Source: Rosenbergiella gaditana
GTDB taxonomy: Bacteria > Pseudomonadota > Gammaproteobacteria > Enterobacterales > Enterobacteriaceae
Reading direction: 5' to 3'
Assembly (NCBI RefSeq): GCF_018494065.1
Contig: NZ_JABBFR010000008.1
Coordinates: 1-64,000, forward strand
DNA length: 64,000 bases
In this document: positions 28,255-40,471 of the stretch, in pieces
Numbering within the stretch: the stretch's first letter is position 1
Layout of the letters: each line of letters begins with the position of its first letter
Program-made: the position numbers and the translations under genes
The notes under the pieces: generated by a model
Database searches by the model: none
Seen by the model: the letters and a program-made list of their open reading frames with translations, nothing else
What the model was told of the DNA's origin: nothing

Positions 28255-28270
28255 CTGTTTATATATGCAG
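28255..28270. promoter_or_regulatory. LexA (SOS) box of the colicin remnant
   Basis: CTGTTTATATATGCAG fits the LexA consensus CTG-N10-CAG with an AT-rich centre, within the wider near-palindrome TTGTACTG...CAGTACAA. It sits between a plausible promoter (TTGACT 28302-28297, GATATT 28279-28274, spacer 17, minus strand) and the colicin start. SOS control is the rule for colicin genes. Confidence 0.85.
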
Positions 28271-28300
28271 TACAATATCGGACCTTTAATGCCTATAGTC

Positions 28301-28319
28301 AAGAATGATTATCATTCAA
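28301..28319. promoter_or_regulatory. Fur box of the colicin remnant
   Basis: GAATGATTATCATTC (28303-28317) is a perfect 7-1-7 palindrome; 13 of 19 positions match the Fur consensus. It adjoins and slightly overlaps the proposed -35 hexamer of the colicin promoter. Dual LexA/Fur control is known for colicin Ia/Ib and pesticin. Confidence 0.7.
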
Positions 28320-28424
28320 TTTGTATGTTTTACGTAAGCTCTGAAGCCCTTCACATTTGTGGGAATCGATATAATTATTTAGACACCGTTGGATGAATAA
28401 AAGAAAACAAGCGGCTACCACTTC

Positions 28425-28480
28425 AAAAGACTTGTTAAAAGGTCTTTTCAGTATTACTATTCATGACCTGTTAATGAGTC
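28425..28480. promoter_or_regulatory. Probable stbDE operator repeats
   Basis: The near-palindrome AAAAGACTTGTTAAAAGGTCTTTT (28425-28448) is followed by a related block, GACCTGTTAATGAGTC (28465-28480), shortly before stbD. Paired palindromes upstream of an antitoxin gene usually bind the toxin-antitoxin complex for autorepression. Confidence 0.5.
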
Positions 28481-28493
28481 TTTTGAGGTCGAT

Positions 28494-28745
28494 ATGCCAA
28501 ATATTATTCTTAGTGATACCAGTGCCAGTGTTAGTGAATTAAAGAAAAATCCTATGGCCACGGTGAATGCCGGTGATGGGTTCCCGGTCGCTATTCTGAA
28601 TCGTAATCAGCCAGCCTTTTACTGTGTCCCAGCGGAGCTTTACGAAAGATTATTGGAGTCTTTGGATGATCAAGAGCTTGTTAAGTTAGTTGCAGAACGC
28701 AAAAACCAACCTTTAGTTGAGGTAGATCTGGACAGCTACCTGTGA
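28494..28745 (+). CDS. stbD: Type II antitoxin StbD (RelB/Phd-YefM-like)
   Basis: The 83-residue protein matches the plasmid-stability antitoxin StbD almost residue for residue: MPNIILSDTSASVSELKKNP, GDGFPVAILNRNQPAFYCVP and DDQELVKLVAERKNQP. The N-terminal half is a Phd/YefM-type DNA-binding fold; the C-terminal tail wraps the toxin. It overlaps the toxin gene by four bases (GTGA), as in typical operons. The pair is plasmid-borne in its best-known setting (stbDE), which agrees with the surrounding plasmid-derived scar. Unlike everything else in this scar it is intact. Confidence 0.9.
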   Translation: MPNIILSDTSASVSELKKNPMATVNAGDGFPVAILNRNQPAFYCVPAELYERLLESLDDQELVKLVAERKNQPLVEVDLDSYL

Positions 28746-29029
28746 CCTACAGAATTAAATTCAGGGAATCGGCTCTCAAAGAGTGGCAAAAGCTAGATAA
28801 GGTCATTCAGCAGCAGTTCGCTAAAAAGTTAAAAAAATGCTGTGAAAATCCGCATATTACCTCAGCTAAGTTGAGCGTCTTAAAAGATTGCTACAAAATT
28901 AAACTACGCGCTTCCGGCTTTCGTTTAGTTTATGAGGTGATTGATGATCAGCTTGTTATTGCAGTTGTAGCGGTGGGTAAGCGAGAACGTAGTGACGTCT
29001 ATAACCTAGCAAGCAAGAGAATGCGTTAG
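28742..29029 (+). CDS. stbE: Type II toxin StbE (RelE superfamily)
   Basis: This 95-residue RelE/ParE-fold protein begins at a GTG overlapping the stbD stop. It shows the family's KFRESALKEWQKLDKVIQQ start, the CYKIKLRASGFRLVYEV beta-strand block and AVGKRERSDVYNLA near the end, with Arg and Lys residues positioned as in ribosome-dependent mRNA interferases of the RelE type. Its likely activity is cleavage of mRNA at the ribosomal A site, neutralised by StbD. No disruption is seen. A hairpin follows at 29041-29059. Confidence 0.9.
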   Translation: MTYRIKFRESALKEWQKLDKVIQQQFAKKLKKCCENPHITSAKLSVLKDCYKIKLRASGFRLVYEVIDDQLVIAVVAVGKRERSDVYNLASKRMR

Positions 29030-29040
29030 GGCGCACAAAA

Positions 29041-29059
29041 AAGGTTCTTTAAGGACCTT
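29041..29059 (+). terminator. Hairpin after stbE, abutting an IS left end
   Basis: AAGGTTC and GGACCTT form a short stem (one G-U pair), preceded by A's. The IS1182-type left end starts two bases later at 29061, repeating the arrangement at the secF terminator. Confidence 0.5.
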
Positions 29060-29060
29060 G

Positions 29061-29568
29061 CAGATTGCTGGCAAAGTTCTGGCCTCTTGGCACTGATTTA
29101 GAAAACCACCCGTCACGAGGGCTATCGTCAGTATCGTAGCTCGCCGTATATCTGTGCAGCGTGCCCACAACTTAAGTCTTGTACGCAGAGCCAGAACAGG
29201 CAAAAAGTGGTAACGCGTCACGTGTGGGAGGAAAGTAAGGAACGGGCGGACGAAATGAGACTGACGCCCTAGGATCAAAAGTGTATGCACGGCGAAAAGA
29301 GACGATTGAGAAGAGCTACGTGGATGCAAAGCAACATCATGGTCACCGTTACGCGCGGTTTTGAAGGCTGATTAACGAGTAGATGCAGTACCTGATGGCG
29401 ACAGCAGCGCATAATATAAAAAAATAGCGCTACTGACAGAGCTTGTCAGAAGAGTGATAGGGCGTCAAAAGACACGCAAAGAAAGAGTCAAAAAAATATC
29501 GCGATCGTGACCTCCGGTCGCTCAAAAAGAAGAGCCCCACCAGAAAGATGGGGGGCGTCAGCAATCTT
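29061..29568 (+). mobile_element. IS1182-family element: second left end joined to a right part
   Basis: Bases 29061-29090 match the other left end (27212-27241) at 27 of 30 positions. Just after that the sequence jumps to the C-terminal transposase region, so the middle is deleted. The right end (29557-29568) is the inverted partner of the left end and directly meets the second copy of the secF terminator palindrome. Confidence 0.75.
29098..29430 (+). pseudogene. IS1182-family transposase, C-terminal fragment
   Basis: The frame reads HEGYRQYRSSPYICAACPQL, then KSCTQSQNRQKVVTRHVW and RADEMRLTP before a stop and frame change at about 29270. It resumes as GSKVYARRKETIEKSYVDAK and QHHGHRYARF, stop, then MQYLMATAAHNIKKI. 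These are the cysteine pair and the C-terminal catalytic Glu region typical of IS1182 transposases. Several stops and a frameshift make it non-functional. Confidence 0.8.
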
Positions 29569-29595
29569 AAGGGACATGAAAATGTCCCTTTTTTT
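29569..29595 (+). terminator. Terminator palindrome, right copy
   Basis: The same 22-base hairpin as at 27190, here with its T run (TTTTTTT), probably the original 3' half of the secF terminator. It also converges on leuD. Confidence 0.8.
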
Positions 29596-29614
29596 ATGCT
29601 AAACGCTGAGAGAA

Positions 29615-30220
29615 TTACTGGAGAAAAGCGGGTTGCTTCGCTTCATAATCATCGATCGACGCTTCATGTTGTAGTGTCAGTCCAATGCTATCTAATCCAT
29701 TTAACATACAGTGGCGGCGGAAGCTATCCAGTTCGAAAGTGTAAGTCTTATCTCCCGCCTGAATAGTCATCGCTTCCAGATCAACGGTAAAATTGATCCC
29801 CGGCTGTTGCTCGACCTGCTGGAAAAGTTCGTCAATTTGCGCTTCGCTTAATTTAACTAATAGCAGTTGGTTATTGAAACTATTACTGTAGAAAATATCC
29901 GCGAAAGAAGGCGCTATTACGACGCGAAAACCAAAGTCGGTTAAGGCCCAAGGCGCATGCTCACGCGATGAGCCGCAGCCAAAGTTTTCGCGTGTTAATA
30001 GAATACTGGTGCCTTGATACAGTGGTTTATTCAGTACGAAATCCGGATTAGGGATTTTGCCCTCATCATCGATAAAGCGCCAATCGTTAAAAAGATGCTG
30101 ACCAAAACCTGTACGGGTGACTTTCTGTAAAAACTGTTTTGGAATGATCGCATCAGTATCGACATTGGCCGCATCTAAAGGCGCAACCAGTCCGGTATGT
30201 TGAGTAAATTTAATTGCCAT
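29615..30220 (-). CDS. leuD: 3-isopropylmalate dehydratase small subunit LeuD
   Basis: LeuD is the small subunit of isopropylmalate isomerase, which converts 2- to 3-isopropylmalate in leucine synthesis. The 201-residue protein shows the swivel-domain landmarks [14 protein letters not shown] near residue 22 and [13 protein letters not shown] near 81. It is the last gene of leuABCD, 11 bases after leuC. Intact and full length. Confidence 0.97.
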   Translation of the reverse strand: MAIKFTQHTGLVAPLDAANVDTDAIIPKQFLQKVTRTGFGQHLFNDWRFIDDEGKIPNPDFVLNKPLYQGTSILLTRENFGCGSSREHAPWALTDFGFRVVIAPSFADIFYSNSFNNQLLLVKLSEAQIDELFQQVEQQPGINFTVDLEAMTIQAGDKTYTFELDSFRRHCMLNGLDSIGLTLQHEASIDDYEAKQPAFLQ

Positions 30221-30231
30221 GCTGCAGGTCC

Positions 30232-31632
30232 TCAGTTCAAGGTACGGATATCAGTGAAGCGACCAGTGACGGCTGCTGCTGCTGCCATGGCTGGACTGAC
30301 TAAGTGAGTCCGGCCACCACGACCTTGACGTCCTTCAAAGTTACGGTTGCTGGTTGACGCACAACGCTCACCGGCATTCAGGCGATCGTTATTCATCGCT
30401 AAACACATTGAGCAGCCCGGTAAACGCCATTCAAATCCTGCTTCTAAGAAGATTTTATCTAAACCTTCTTCCTCAGCTTGTGCTTTAACGGGGCCGGAAC
30501 CCGGAACAACCATTGCAACGATACCAGGTGCAACTTTACGCCCTTTGGCAATTGCTGCTGCCGCACGTAAATCTTCAATCCGCGAATTAGTACAAGAACC
30601 GATAAAGACCTTATCGATCGCGACATCTGTTAATCGAATACCACCCTCTAACCCCATATAAGCCAGCGCTTTTTCTGCTGAAGCACGTTCAACAGGATCG
30701 CTAAACTCTTCTGGACGCGGAATAGGTTGGTCAACAGCGATTACCTGTCCAGGGTTCGTTCCCCAGGTGACTTGAGGGGCGATATCTGCTGCATCCAGCG
30801 TGACAACGCAATCGAATTCAGCGTTATCGTCGGATTTTAAGGTTTTCCAGTAAGCAACGGCGTCATCCCACTGTTCGCCCTTCGGCGCAAATTGACGGCC
30901 TTTCAAGTATTCAAAGGTGGTGTCATCGGGTGCGACCAATCCGGCCTTAGCCCCTAACTCAATGGCCATATTACACAGGGTCATGCGGCCTTCCATACTT
31001 AACGCTTCGATCGCCGCACCGCAGAATTCCACTACATAACCCGTACCGCCTGCGCTGCCGGTTTTACCGATGATCGCCAAGACAATGTCTTTCGCTGAGA
31101 TACCGCCAATGGCTGAGCCGGTCACCTCGATTTTCATCGTTTTCGCCCGGCCTTGTTTCAAGGTTTGGGTCGCCATCACGTGTTCAACTTCTGATGTCCC
31201 AATACCGAATGCCAAGGCACCAAAGGCACCGTGGGTGGCGGTATGAGAGTCACCACAGACAATGGTCATACCCGGTAAGGTGATGCCTTGTTCTGGACCG
31301 ATAACGTGAACAATTCCTTGGAATGGGTGATTTAAGTCATACAGACTGACACCAAACTCGGCACAGTTCTTGATCAGCTCTTGCATCTGGATACGCGCCA
31401 TTTCACCGGACGCGTTAATATCCCGAGTCTCTGTCGAGACATTATGGTCCATCGTAGCGAAGGTTTTCGACGGCTGACGTAATTTACGGCCATGGGCACG
31501 AAGACCATCAAAGGCTTGTGGTGAGGTCACTTCATGAACTAAGTGACGGTCAATGTACAGGATAGGCGTCTCTTGTGGCGTCTCGTGAACGACATGTGCA
31601 TCAAATAACTTCTGGTATAAGGTTTTGCTCAT
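30232..31632 (-). CDS. leuC: 3-isopropylmalate dehydratase large subunit LeuC
   Basis: LeuC is the [4Fe-4S] aconitase-family large subunit of isopropylmalate isomerase. The 466-residue protein begins [17 protein letters not shown]; longer upstream starts would run into leuB. Cluster-ligating cysteines lie in [13 protein letters not shown] near residue 347 and GCSMCLAMN near 407; substrate-contacting motifs [13 protein letters not shown] and ATMDHNVST are present. It sits between leuB and leuD in the leucine operon. No anomalies. Confidence 0.97.
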   Translation of the reverse strand: MSKTLYQKLFDAHVVHETPQETPILYIDRHLVHEVTSPQAFDGLRAHGRKLRQPSKTFATMDHNVSTETRDINASGEMARIQMQELIKNCAEFGVSLYDLNHPFQGIVHVIGPEQGITLPGMTIVCGDSHTATHGAFGALAFGIGTSEVEHVMATQTLKQGRAKTMKIEVTGSAIGGISAKDIVLAIIGKTGSAGGTGYVVEFCGAAIEALSMEGRMTLCNMAIELGAKAGLVAPDDTTFEYLKGRQFAPKGEQWDDAVAYWKTLKSDDNAEFDCVVTLDAADIAPQVTWGTNPGQVIAVDQPIPRPEEFSDPVERASAEKALAYMGLEGGIRLTDVAIDKVFIGSCTNSRIEDLRAAAAIAKGRKVAPGIVAMVVPGSGPVKAQAEEEGLDKIFLEAGFEWRLPGCSMCLAMNNDRLNAGERCASTSNRNFEGRQGRGGRTHLVSPAMAAAAAVTGRFTDIRTLN

Positions 31633-31636
31633 TTTA

Positions 31637-34296
<2,660 letters not shown>

Positions 34297-34345
34297 AATT
34301 TGCTTCCTTAAATTCTTTTATTTGATGGCCTTAGCGCATAAAAAA

Positions 34346-34370
34346 AACCCGCGCTGTTCGGCGCGGGTTT
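34346..34370 (-). terminator. Leucine operon attenuator terminator
   Basis: AACCCGCGC pairs with GCGCGGGTT around a 6-base loop, followed on the minus strand by a T-rich run. It lies between the leader peptide gene and leuA, where ribosome stalling at Leu codons would favour an antiterminator. Confidence 0.88.
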
Positions 34371-34394
34371 TTCAGTTCTTTCAGGCTTTAATCT

Positions 34395-34475
34395 TTATTC
34401 GTTTTCGCCCACAGAACAACCGCGCTGATATTTAGCGAGGAGGAGGAGGTCTGTGTGAGAAGTGAAACGAATCAT
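34395..34475 (-). CDS. leuL: Leu operon leader peptide LeuL
   Basis: The 26-residue peptide reads MIRFTSHTDLLLLAKYQRGC and ends SVGENE. Four adjacent leucine codons, all CTC, occupy residues 10-13, the same tandem-leucine design as E. coli LeuL. When charged leucyl-tRNA is scarce, ribosomes stall here and the downstream terminator at 34346-34370 does not form. Using only CTC makes the sensor depend on one tRNA group. The peptide ends 25 bases before the attenuator hairpin. Confidence 0.88.
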   Translation of the reverse strand: MIRFTSHTDLLLLAKYQRGCSVGENE

Positions 34476-35056
34476 TATTAAAGCCTATAGAATCTGTGTG
34501 TGCTTATATTGGTACGTGAATTAATCTGTCCTGTCAACGAAAAAATAACCGCGCCGTAAGTTAGGTTGGATGAGTCAATCGAGAAGATGGTCGTGTTTTT
34601 AGGTGTTATTATAACTTAATGATTTTTATATAATAATTTCATATAAATGAGTTTGTAATAGATGATTATTCTGCTTAATTTAAAATAGTTGGATATTTAG
34701 TTCGTTGTAATAACCTTATGCAACATAGCTGGCTTAGTATAATTCGCATTACCCGCCATGATGCATTTTCTTTATTTTGTGGAGAGTGGAGTGTATCAAA
34801 CTATTTCTGTGTCTCTGCTTAGTTTTTTTATTAGGCCGATGAATGAAATGCCAGAATAATTCTCTATTAATTTCTTCAGTAAATATTTTTCACTTATTTT
34901 CCCTGCCGCGAATTTAAGCGGTATGTTAACGTAAGAAACTTCCCACTCAGTAAAAAATAAAATGATCGGCCCCTAGGGTGAGTGGGAGTCATAAGCGTAG
35001 ATTTTCTTATCACTGAGAAAGTAATCAGTTGTGTGAGTGAGAAGCCGGAGGCAGTA
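34476..35056. other. Leu/ilvIH divergent regulatory region, leuO absent
   Basis: This 581-base stretch holds the divergent leu and ilvIH promoters. It is AT-rich between about 34590 and 34900, and a TATAAT-like box lies near 34737. In E. coli the leuO regulator gene occupies this position; no leuO-like frame is present here. Lrp control of ilvIH is known in E. coli and is likely, but individual sites cannot be assigned by eye. Confidence 0.5.
34941..34987. repeat. Inverted repeat upstream of ilvI
   Basis: TCCCACTCA (34941-34949) and TGAGTGGGA (34979-34987) are perfect 9-base inverted repeats, 29 bases apart, about 70 bases before the ilvI start. It could be a regulatory RNA hairpin in the ilvI leader or a protein-binding site. 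Confidence 0.45.
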
Positions 35057-36780
<1,724 letters not shown>

Positions 36781-36781
<1 letters not shown>

Positions 36782-37272
36782 TGCGCCGGATATTGTCAGT
36801 ATTACTTGAAAATGAGTCTGGGGCGTTATCGAGAGTGGTCGGACTATTTTCCCAGCGAGGGTACAACATCGAAAGCCTTGCGGTGGCACCGACTGAAGAC
36901 CCTACTTTATCTCGTATCACTATCCAAACCATCGGTGATGAAAAGGTGTTGGAGCAGATTGAGAAGCAGCTCCACAAGCTGGTCGATGTGTTACGGGTCA
37001 ATGAGTTAGGGCAAAGTGCTTTCGTTGAACGTGAAGTGATGCTTGTAAAGATTATCGCTGAAGGCGCTGCCCGCGAAGAGACCAAACGTTGTGCCGATAT
37101 TTTTCGTGGTCAGATTGTCGATGTCAGCCCTCGCTTTTATACCGTGCAACTGGTCGGTAGCACAGAAAAGCTCGATGCATTTTTAACCGCAGTTCGTGCA
37201 GTGACCGAAATTGCCGAAGTGGTACGTTCGGGCGTTATTGGTATCTCTCGTGGCGATAAAACTCTCAGTTAA
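36781..37272 (+). CDS. ilvH: Acetolactate synthase III regulatory subunit IlvH
   Basis: IlvH is the small ACT-domain subunit that activates IlvI and mediates valine feedback inhibition. The 163-residue protein starts [20 protein letters not shown], the ACT domain with the valine-binding NESGALSR loop near residue 11, followed by a second ACT-like domain with [15 protein letters not shown]. It overlaps ilvI by one base. A hairpin follows the stop. Confidence 0.97.
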
Positions 37273-37281
37273 CCTTTTCTA

Positions 37282-37308
37282 AGGGAAAGGCTTTTCAAGC
37301 CTTTCCCT
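37282..37308 (+). terminator. Hairpin after ilvH
   Basis: AGGGAAAGGCTT and AAGCCTTTCCCT form a perfect 12-bp stem with a 3-base loop. The following sequence lacks a clear T run. Confidence 0.6.
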
Positions 37309-37411
37309 CTCACACCAGTTGCCTGTTACTCGCTTCATAGGGTATATAGTCTTGAGGCGTCAATGCGTGATACCTGAGGGCGTATTGAAGGGGATGAAGA
37401 GTGAGGGAAGG

Positions 37412-38428
37412 GTGAAACTAGACGAAATTGCACGACTGGCAGGGGTTTCCAGAACAACTGCTAGCTATGTTATCAACGGTAAGGCCAAGCAATACCGGGT
37501 TAGCGAGAAAACCGTCGAAAAAGTGATGGCGGTTGTACGAGAGCATAACTATCACCCCAACGCCGTGGCTGCCGGTCTTCGAGCGGGTAAAACGCGCTCA
37601 ATCGGGTTAGTTATTCCTGATCTGGAAAATACCAGTTATACCCGTATTGCGAAATACCTTGAACGCCAGGCTCGTCAACAGGGCTACCAACTACTTATTG
37701 CGTGTTCGGAAGATCAACCGGATAACGAAATGCGCTGTATTGACCATTTATTACAACGAAAAATAGATGCCCTGATCGTCTCAACCTCATTACCGGCACA
37801 ACATCCCTTTTATCTACATTGCGCAGAACGCCAATTACCCGTTATCGCCTTGGATAGACCTTTAGACCAGCGATTGTTCAGCAGTGTGGTCGGGGCGGAT
37901 CGCGAGGATGCTTTTGCGCTGGCCGATGCTCAGCGTCAGCAGCCAATCGATAATATTCTCTTCTTTGGAGCATTACCTGAGCTCTCAGTCAGTTTTCTAC
38001 GCGAGCAAGGGTTTCGCGATGCTTGGCAGGGGGATTCGCGACCAACGCAATTTTTATACAGTGATAGCTTTGACCGCCAAAATGCTGCACAGCAATTTAC
38101 TGCCTACCTGCAGCAGAATCGCTTACCTGCCGCGATATTTACCACCTCGTTCGGCTTACTGCAAGGGGTGATGGATGCCTGCCTCTCGACGCTAGGCGAA
38201 CTCCCCTCGACACTGTCAATTGCGACCTTCGGAGACCATGAATTGTTAGACTTTCTTGCCTGCCCCGTTCTATCGGCGGGTCAACGTCACCAGGATATTG
38301 CTGAATGTGTGTTGGCGTTAGTGTTGAAAACCCTTGAACAGACCAACCTTCCCGAATTGGGAATTACCACTATTCGTCGGCATCTGCATGCTCGGGGCGC
38401 TTTAGTTCGCTCAACCCATCCTCTATGA
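37412..38428 (+). CDS. cra: Catabolite repressor/activator Cra (FruR)
   Basis: Cra is the LacI-family regulator of carbon flow that senses fructose-1-phosphate/fructose-1,6-bisphosphate. The 338-residue protein starts at GTG ([20 protein letters not shown]), giving the canonical N-terminal helix-turn-helix, followed by the hinge helix [18 protein letters not shown] and the periplasmic-binding-like sugar domain with [30 protein letters not shown] motifs and [11 protein letters not shown]. The GTG is chosen by alignment with E. coli and because GAGGGAAG lies directly upstream. Its position after ilvIH and before mraZ is the ancestral one. Confidence 0.96.
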   Translation: MKLDEIARLAGVSRTTASYVINGKAKQYRVSEKTVEKVMAVVREHNYHPNAVAAGLRAGKTRSIGLVIPDLENTSYTRIAKYLERQARQQGYQLLIACSEDQPDNEMRCIDHLLQRKIDALIVSTSLPAQHPFYLHCAERQLPVIALDRPLDQRLFSSVVGADREDAFALADAQRQQPIDNILFFGALPELSVSFLREQGFRDAWQGDSRPTQFLYSDSFDRQNAAQQFTAYLQQNRLPAAIFTTSFGLLQGVMDACLSTLGELPSTLSIATFGDHELLDFLACPVLSAGQRHQDIAECVLALVLKTLEQTNLPELGITTIRRHLHARGALVRSTHPL

Positions 38429-38650
38429 ATCGCGGTACAATGGTTAAAATTATTGTATAATCTCTTGCCGAAGTGGGTTAGACGGTAGTGATTGACAAAG
38501 TATCTATTCAAATATGGATTATTCTGTACCAGTAGAGTTTCTTCCGCTTTAACTCATTGAGTTACCATAATTTCCTCTCAGTAAAGCGATTTTTCACTAA
38601 AAAAAAGCTCGTAATAACAGGAAATATTCCGTGGCAACAGTCAAAGCCGC

Positions 38651-38680
38651 TTGACAAGCTTTTCCTCCGCTCCGTAAACT
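38651..38680 (+). promoter_or_regulatory. Pmra promoter of the division/cell-wall cluster
   Basis: TTGACA (38651-38656) and TAAACT (38675-38680), spacer 18, stand about 60 bases before mraZ in the 310-base cra-mraZ gap. This corresponds to the main promoter of the mra/dcw cluster in E. coli. Confidence 0.75.
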
Positions 38681-38687
38681 CGCTTTG

Positions 38688-38711
38688 TGGGAAAATGTGG
38701 GGCAAAGTGGT
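38688..38711. promoter_or_regulatory. MraZ-binding repeats
   Basis: TGGG (38688), TGGG (38698) and TGGT (38708) recur every 10 bases just downstream of Pmra. E. coli MraZ is known to bind TGGGN repeats separated by five bases here to repress its own operon. Confidence 0.75.
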
Positions 38712-38738
38712 ATTTCTTTCCAAATATAAGGTTATGTC

Positions 38739-39197
38739 ATGTTCCGTGGGGCCAACCCTGTAAATATAGACAGTAAAGGAAGATTTGCGATTCCAATGCG
38801 GTATCGTGAACAACTTTATGAACAGTCTGAAGGGAATATGGTTTGCACGATTGATATTCATCAGCCTTGTTTACTGCTCTATCCTTTGCCGGAATGGGAG
38901 CGTATTGAGCATAAGCTTGCTAATTTGTCTTCGATGAATCCATCAGAACGTCGTATACAGCGGTTATTACTCGGACACGCGACGGAGGGGCAACTTGACA
39001 ATGCGGGACGACTATTATTGACAACCCCTTTACGCACCCATGCCACATTAACTAAACACATTATGCTGGTCGGCCAATACAATAAATTTGAGCTTTGGGA
39101 CGAACAGACTTGGTATGACCAAGTTAAGCAAGACATTGAGGCTGAGCAACATGCTCAGGGTGTATTATCTGAGCGTTTGCAGGACTTATCGTTATAA
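38739..39197 (+). CDS. mraZ: Transcriptional regulator MraZ
   Basis: MraZ is the autoregulatory AbrB-fold DNA-binding protein at the head of the dcw cluster. The 152-residue protein starts [19 protein letters not shown] and contains the two DXXXR repeats, one in [11 protein letters not shown] near residue 9 and one in [14 protein letters not shown] near 82. It acts on the TGGG repeats upstream. The stop overlaps the rsmH start by one base. Confidence 0.97.
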   Translation: MFRGANPVNIDSKGRFAIPMRYREQLYEQSEGNMVCTIDIHQPCLLLYPLPEWERIEHKLANLSSMNPSERRIQRLLLGHATEGQLDNAGRLLLTTPLRTHATLTKHIMLVGQYNKFELWDEQTWYDQVKQDIEAEQHAQGVLSERLQDLSL

Positions 39198-40141
39198 TGA
39201 CGTCTAACAATTTTAAACATACTACCGTACTGCTCGACGATGCCGTCGACGGGCTAAATATTCAGCCAGAGGGTATCTATATCGATGGTACTTTTGGCCG
39301 GGGAGGGCACTCCCGATTAATCCTCTCCCAGTTAGGTGAAAAGGGGCGTTTGATCGCCATTGATCGCGACCCACAAGCGATTGCCGCAGCCGAACAGATT
39401 AATGATCCGCGTTTCTCTATTATTCATGGCCCCTTTTCGCAGCTTGGCGACTATGTAGAATCATTAGATTTAGTCGGTAAAATTGATGGTATATTGCTCG
39501 ATTTGGGGGTCTCTTCTCCGCAACTCGATGATGCTGAACGCGGATTTTCATTTATGCGCGATGGGCCTCTGGATATGCGGATGGACCCTTCACAAGGCGA
39601 ATCTGCGGCGCAATGGTTGATGCGCGCAGCAGAAGAAGATATTGCCTTTGTGATCAAAACCTATGGTGAAGAGAAATTTGGTAAACGTATTGCACGTGCC
39701 ATCGTGGAACGTAACCGCTTAGCGCCGATGACGCGGACTAAAGAGTTAGCAGAAGTGATTGCCGCGGCGATGCCAGTAAAGGATAAGCATAAGCATCCAG
39801 CAACCCGCAGTTTCCAAGCCATTCGTATCTGGATTAATAGCGAGTTAGAAGAGATTGAACGTGCATTAGGTGCGTCGATCAAGGCGTTAGCCCCGCAAGG
39901 ACGGCTGTCGATTATTAGTTTTCACTCCCTTGAAGACCGTTTGGTAAAACGTTTTATGCGTACCCATAGTCGAGGCGTACAAGTCCCTGCGGGTGTTCCC
40001 ATGACCGAGGCGCAAATACAGGCGCTGGGTGGAAGAGAACTTCGTTCACTGGGTAAATCGGTACCAGGCCCTACAGAAGTAGCAGAAAACCCGCGCGCGC
40101 GCAGCTCAGTATTACGCATCGCAGAAAGGAGTGAGGCGTGA
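39197..40141 (+). CDS. rsmH: 16S rRNA (cytosine-1402-N4)-methyltransferase RsmH
   Basis: RsmH methylates N4 of C1402 in the decoding centre of 16S rRNA. The 314-residue protein begins [20 protein letters not shown] and has the SAM-binding [13 protein letters not shown] near residue 31, [22 protein letters not shown] near 100, and the [12 protein letters not shown] motif near 242. It overlaps ftsL by four bases. Confidence 0.97.
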   Translation: MTSNNFKHTTVLLDDAVDGLNIQPEGIYIDGTFGRGGHSRLILSQLGEKGRLIAIDRDPQAIAAAEQINDPRFSIIHGPFSQLGDYVESLDLVGKIDGILLDLGVSSPQLDDAERGFSFMRDGPLDMRMDPSQGESAAQWLMRAAEEDIAFVIKTYGEEKFGKRIARAIVERNRLAPMTRTKELAEVIAAAMPVKDKHKHPATRSFQAIRIWINSELEEIERALGASIKALAPQGRLSIISFHSLEDRLVKRFMRTHSRGVQVPAGVPMTEAQIQALGGRELRSLGKSVPGPTEVAENPRARSSVLRIAERSEA

Positions 40142-40458
40142 TCAATAATGAGCGTCATAGTCTACCTGCCGTCATTGGCGGTGATTTACTACGGCATGGA
40201 AAACTACCCATAATTCTTCTCATCGGCGTACTAGTTACCTCGATCATGGTTGTGATTACGACTCAAAAGACCCGTCTGCTTACCGCACAACGTGAACAGA
40301 TGGTGTTAGAGAAAGACTCATTAGATATCGAGTGGCGAAATCTGATTCTCGAAGAGAATGCCTTAGGTGATCACAGCCGTGTTGAGCGTTTAGCAGTGGA
40401 AAAACTCCATATGCAGCATGTTGACCCTTCTCAGGAACATATTGTGGTTCAACCATAG
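40138..40458 (+). CDS. ftsL: Cell division protein FtsL
   Basis: FtsL is the bitopic septal protein that complexes with FtsB and FtsQ and helps activate FtsWI. The 106-residue protein starts at GTG inside the rsmH stop codon, has one membrane helix (about residues 23-42) and a periplasmic leucine-zipper coiled coil ([20 protein letters not shown] and onward). It lacks about 15 N-terminal residues of the E. coli protein, which is common in relatives. C-terminal [13 protein letters not shown] is highly conserved. Confidence 0.95.
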   Translation: MINNERHSLPAVIGGDLLRHGKLPIILLIGVLVTSIMVVITTQKTRLLTAQREQMVLEKDSLDIEWRNLILEENALGDHSRVERLAVEKLHMQHVDPSQEHIVVQP

Positions 40459-40471
40459 GAATAGAAAACTG

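Noticed and set aside
29006..29329. Minus-strand frame of 107 codons
   Set aside because: It is antisense to the C-terminal transposase fragment and has no features of its own.
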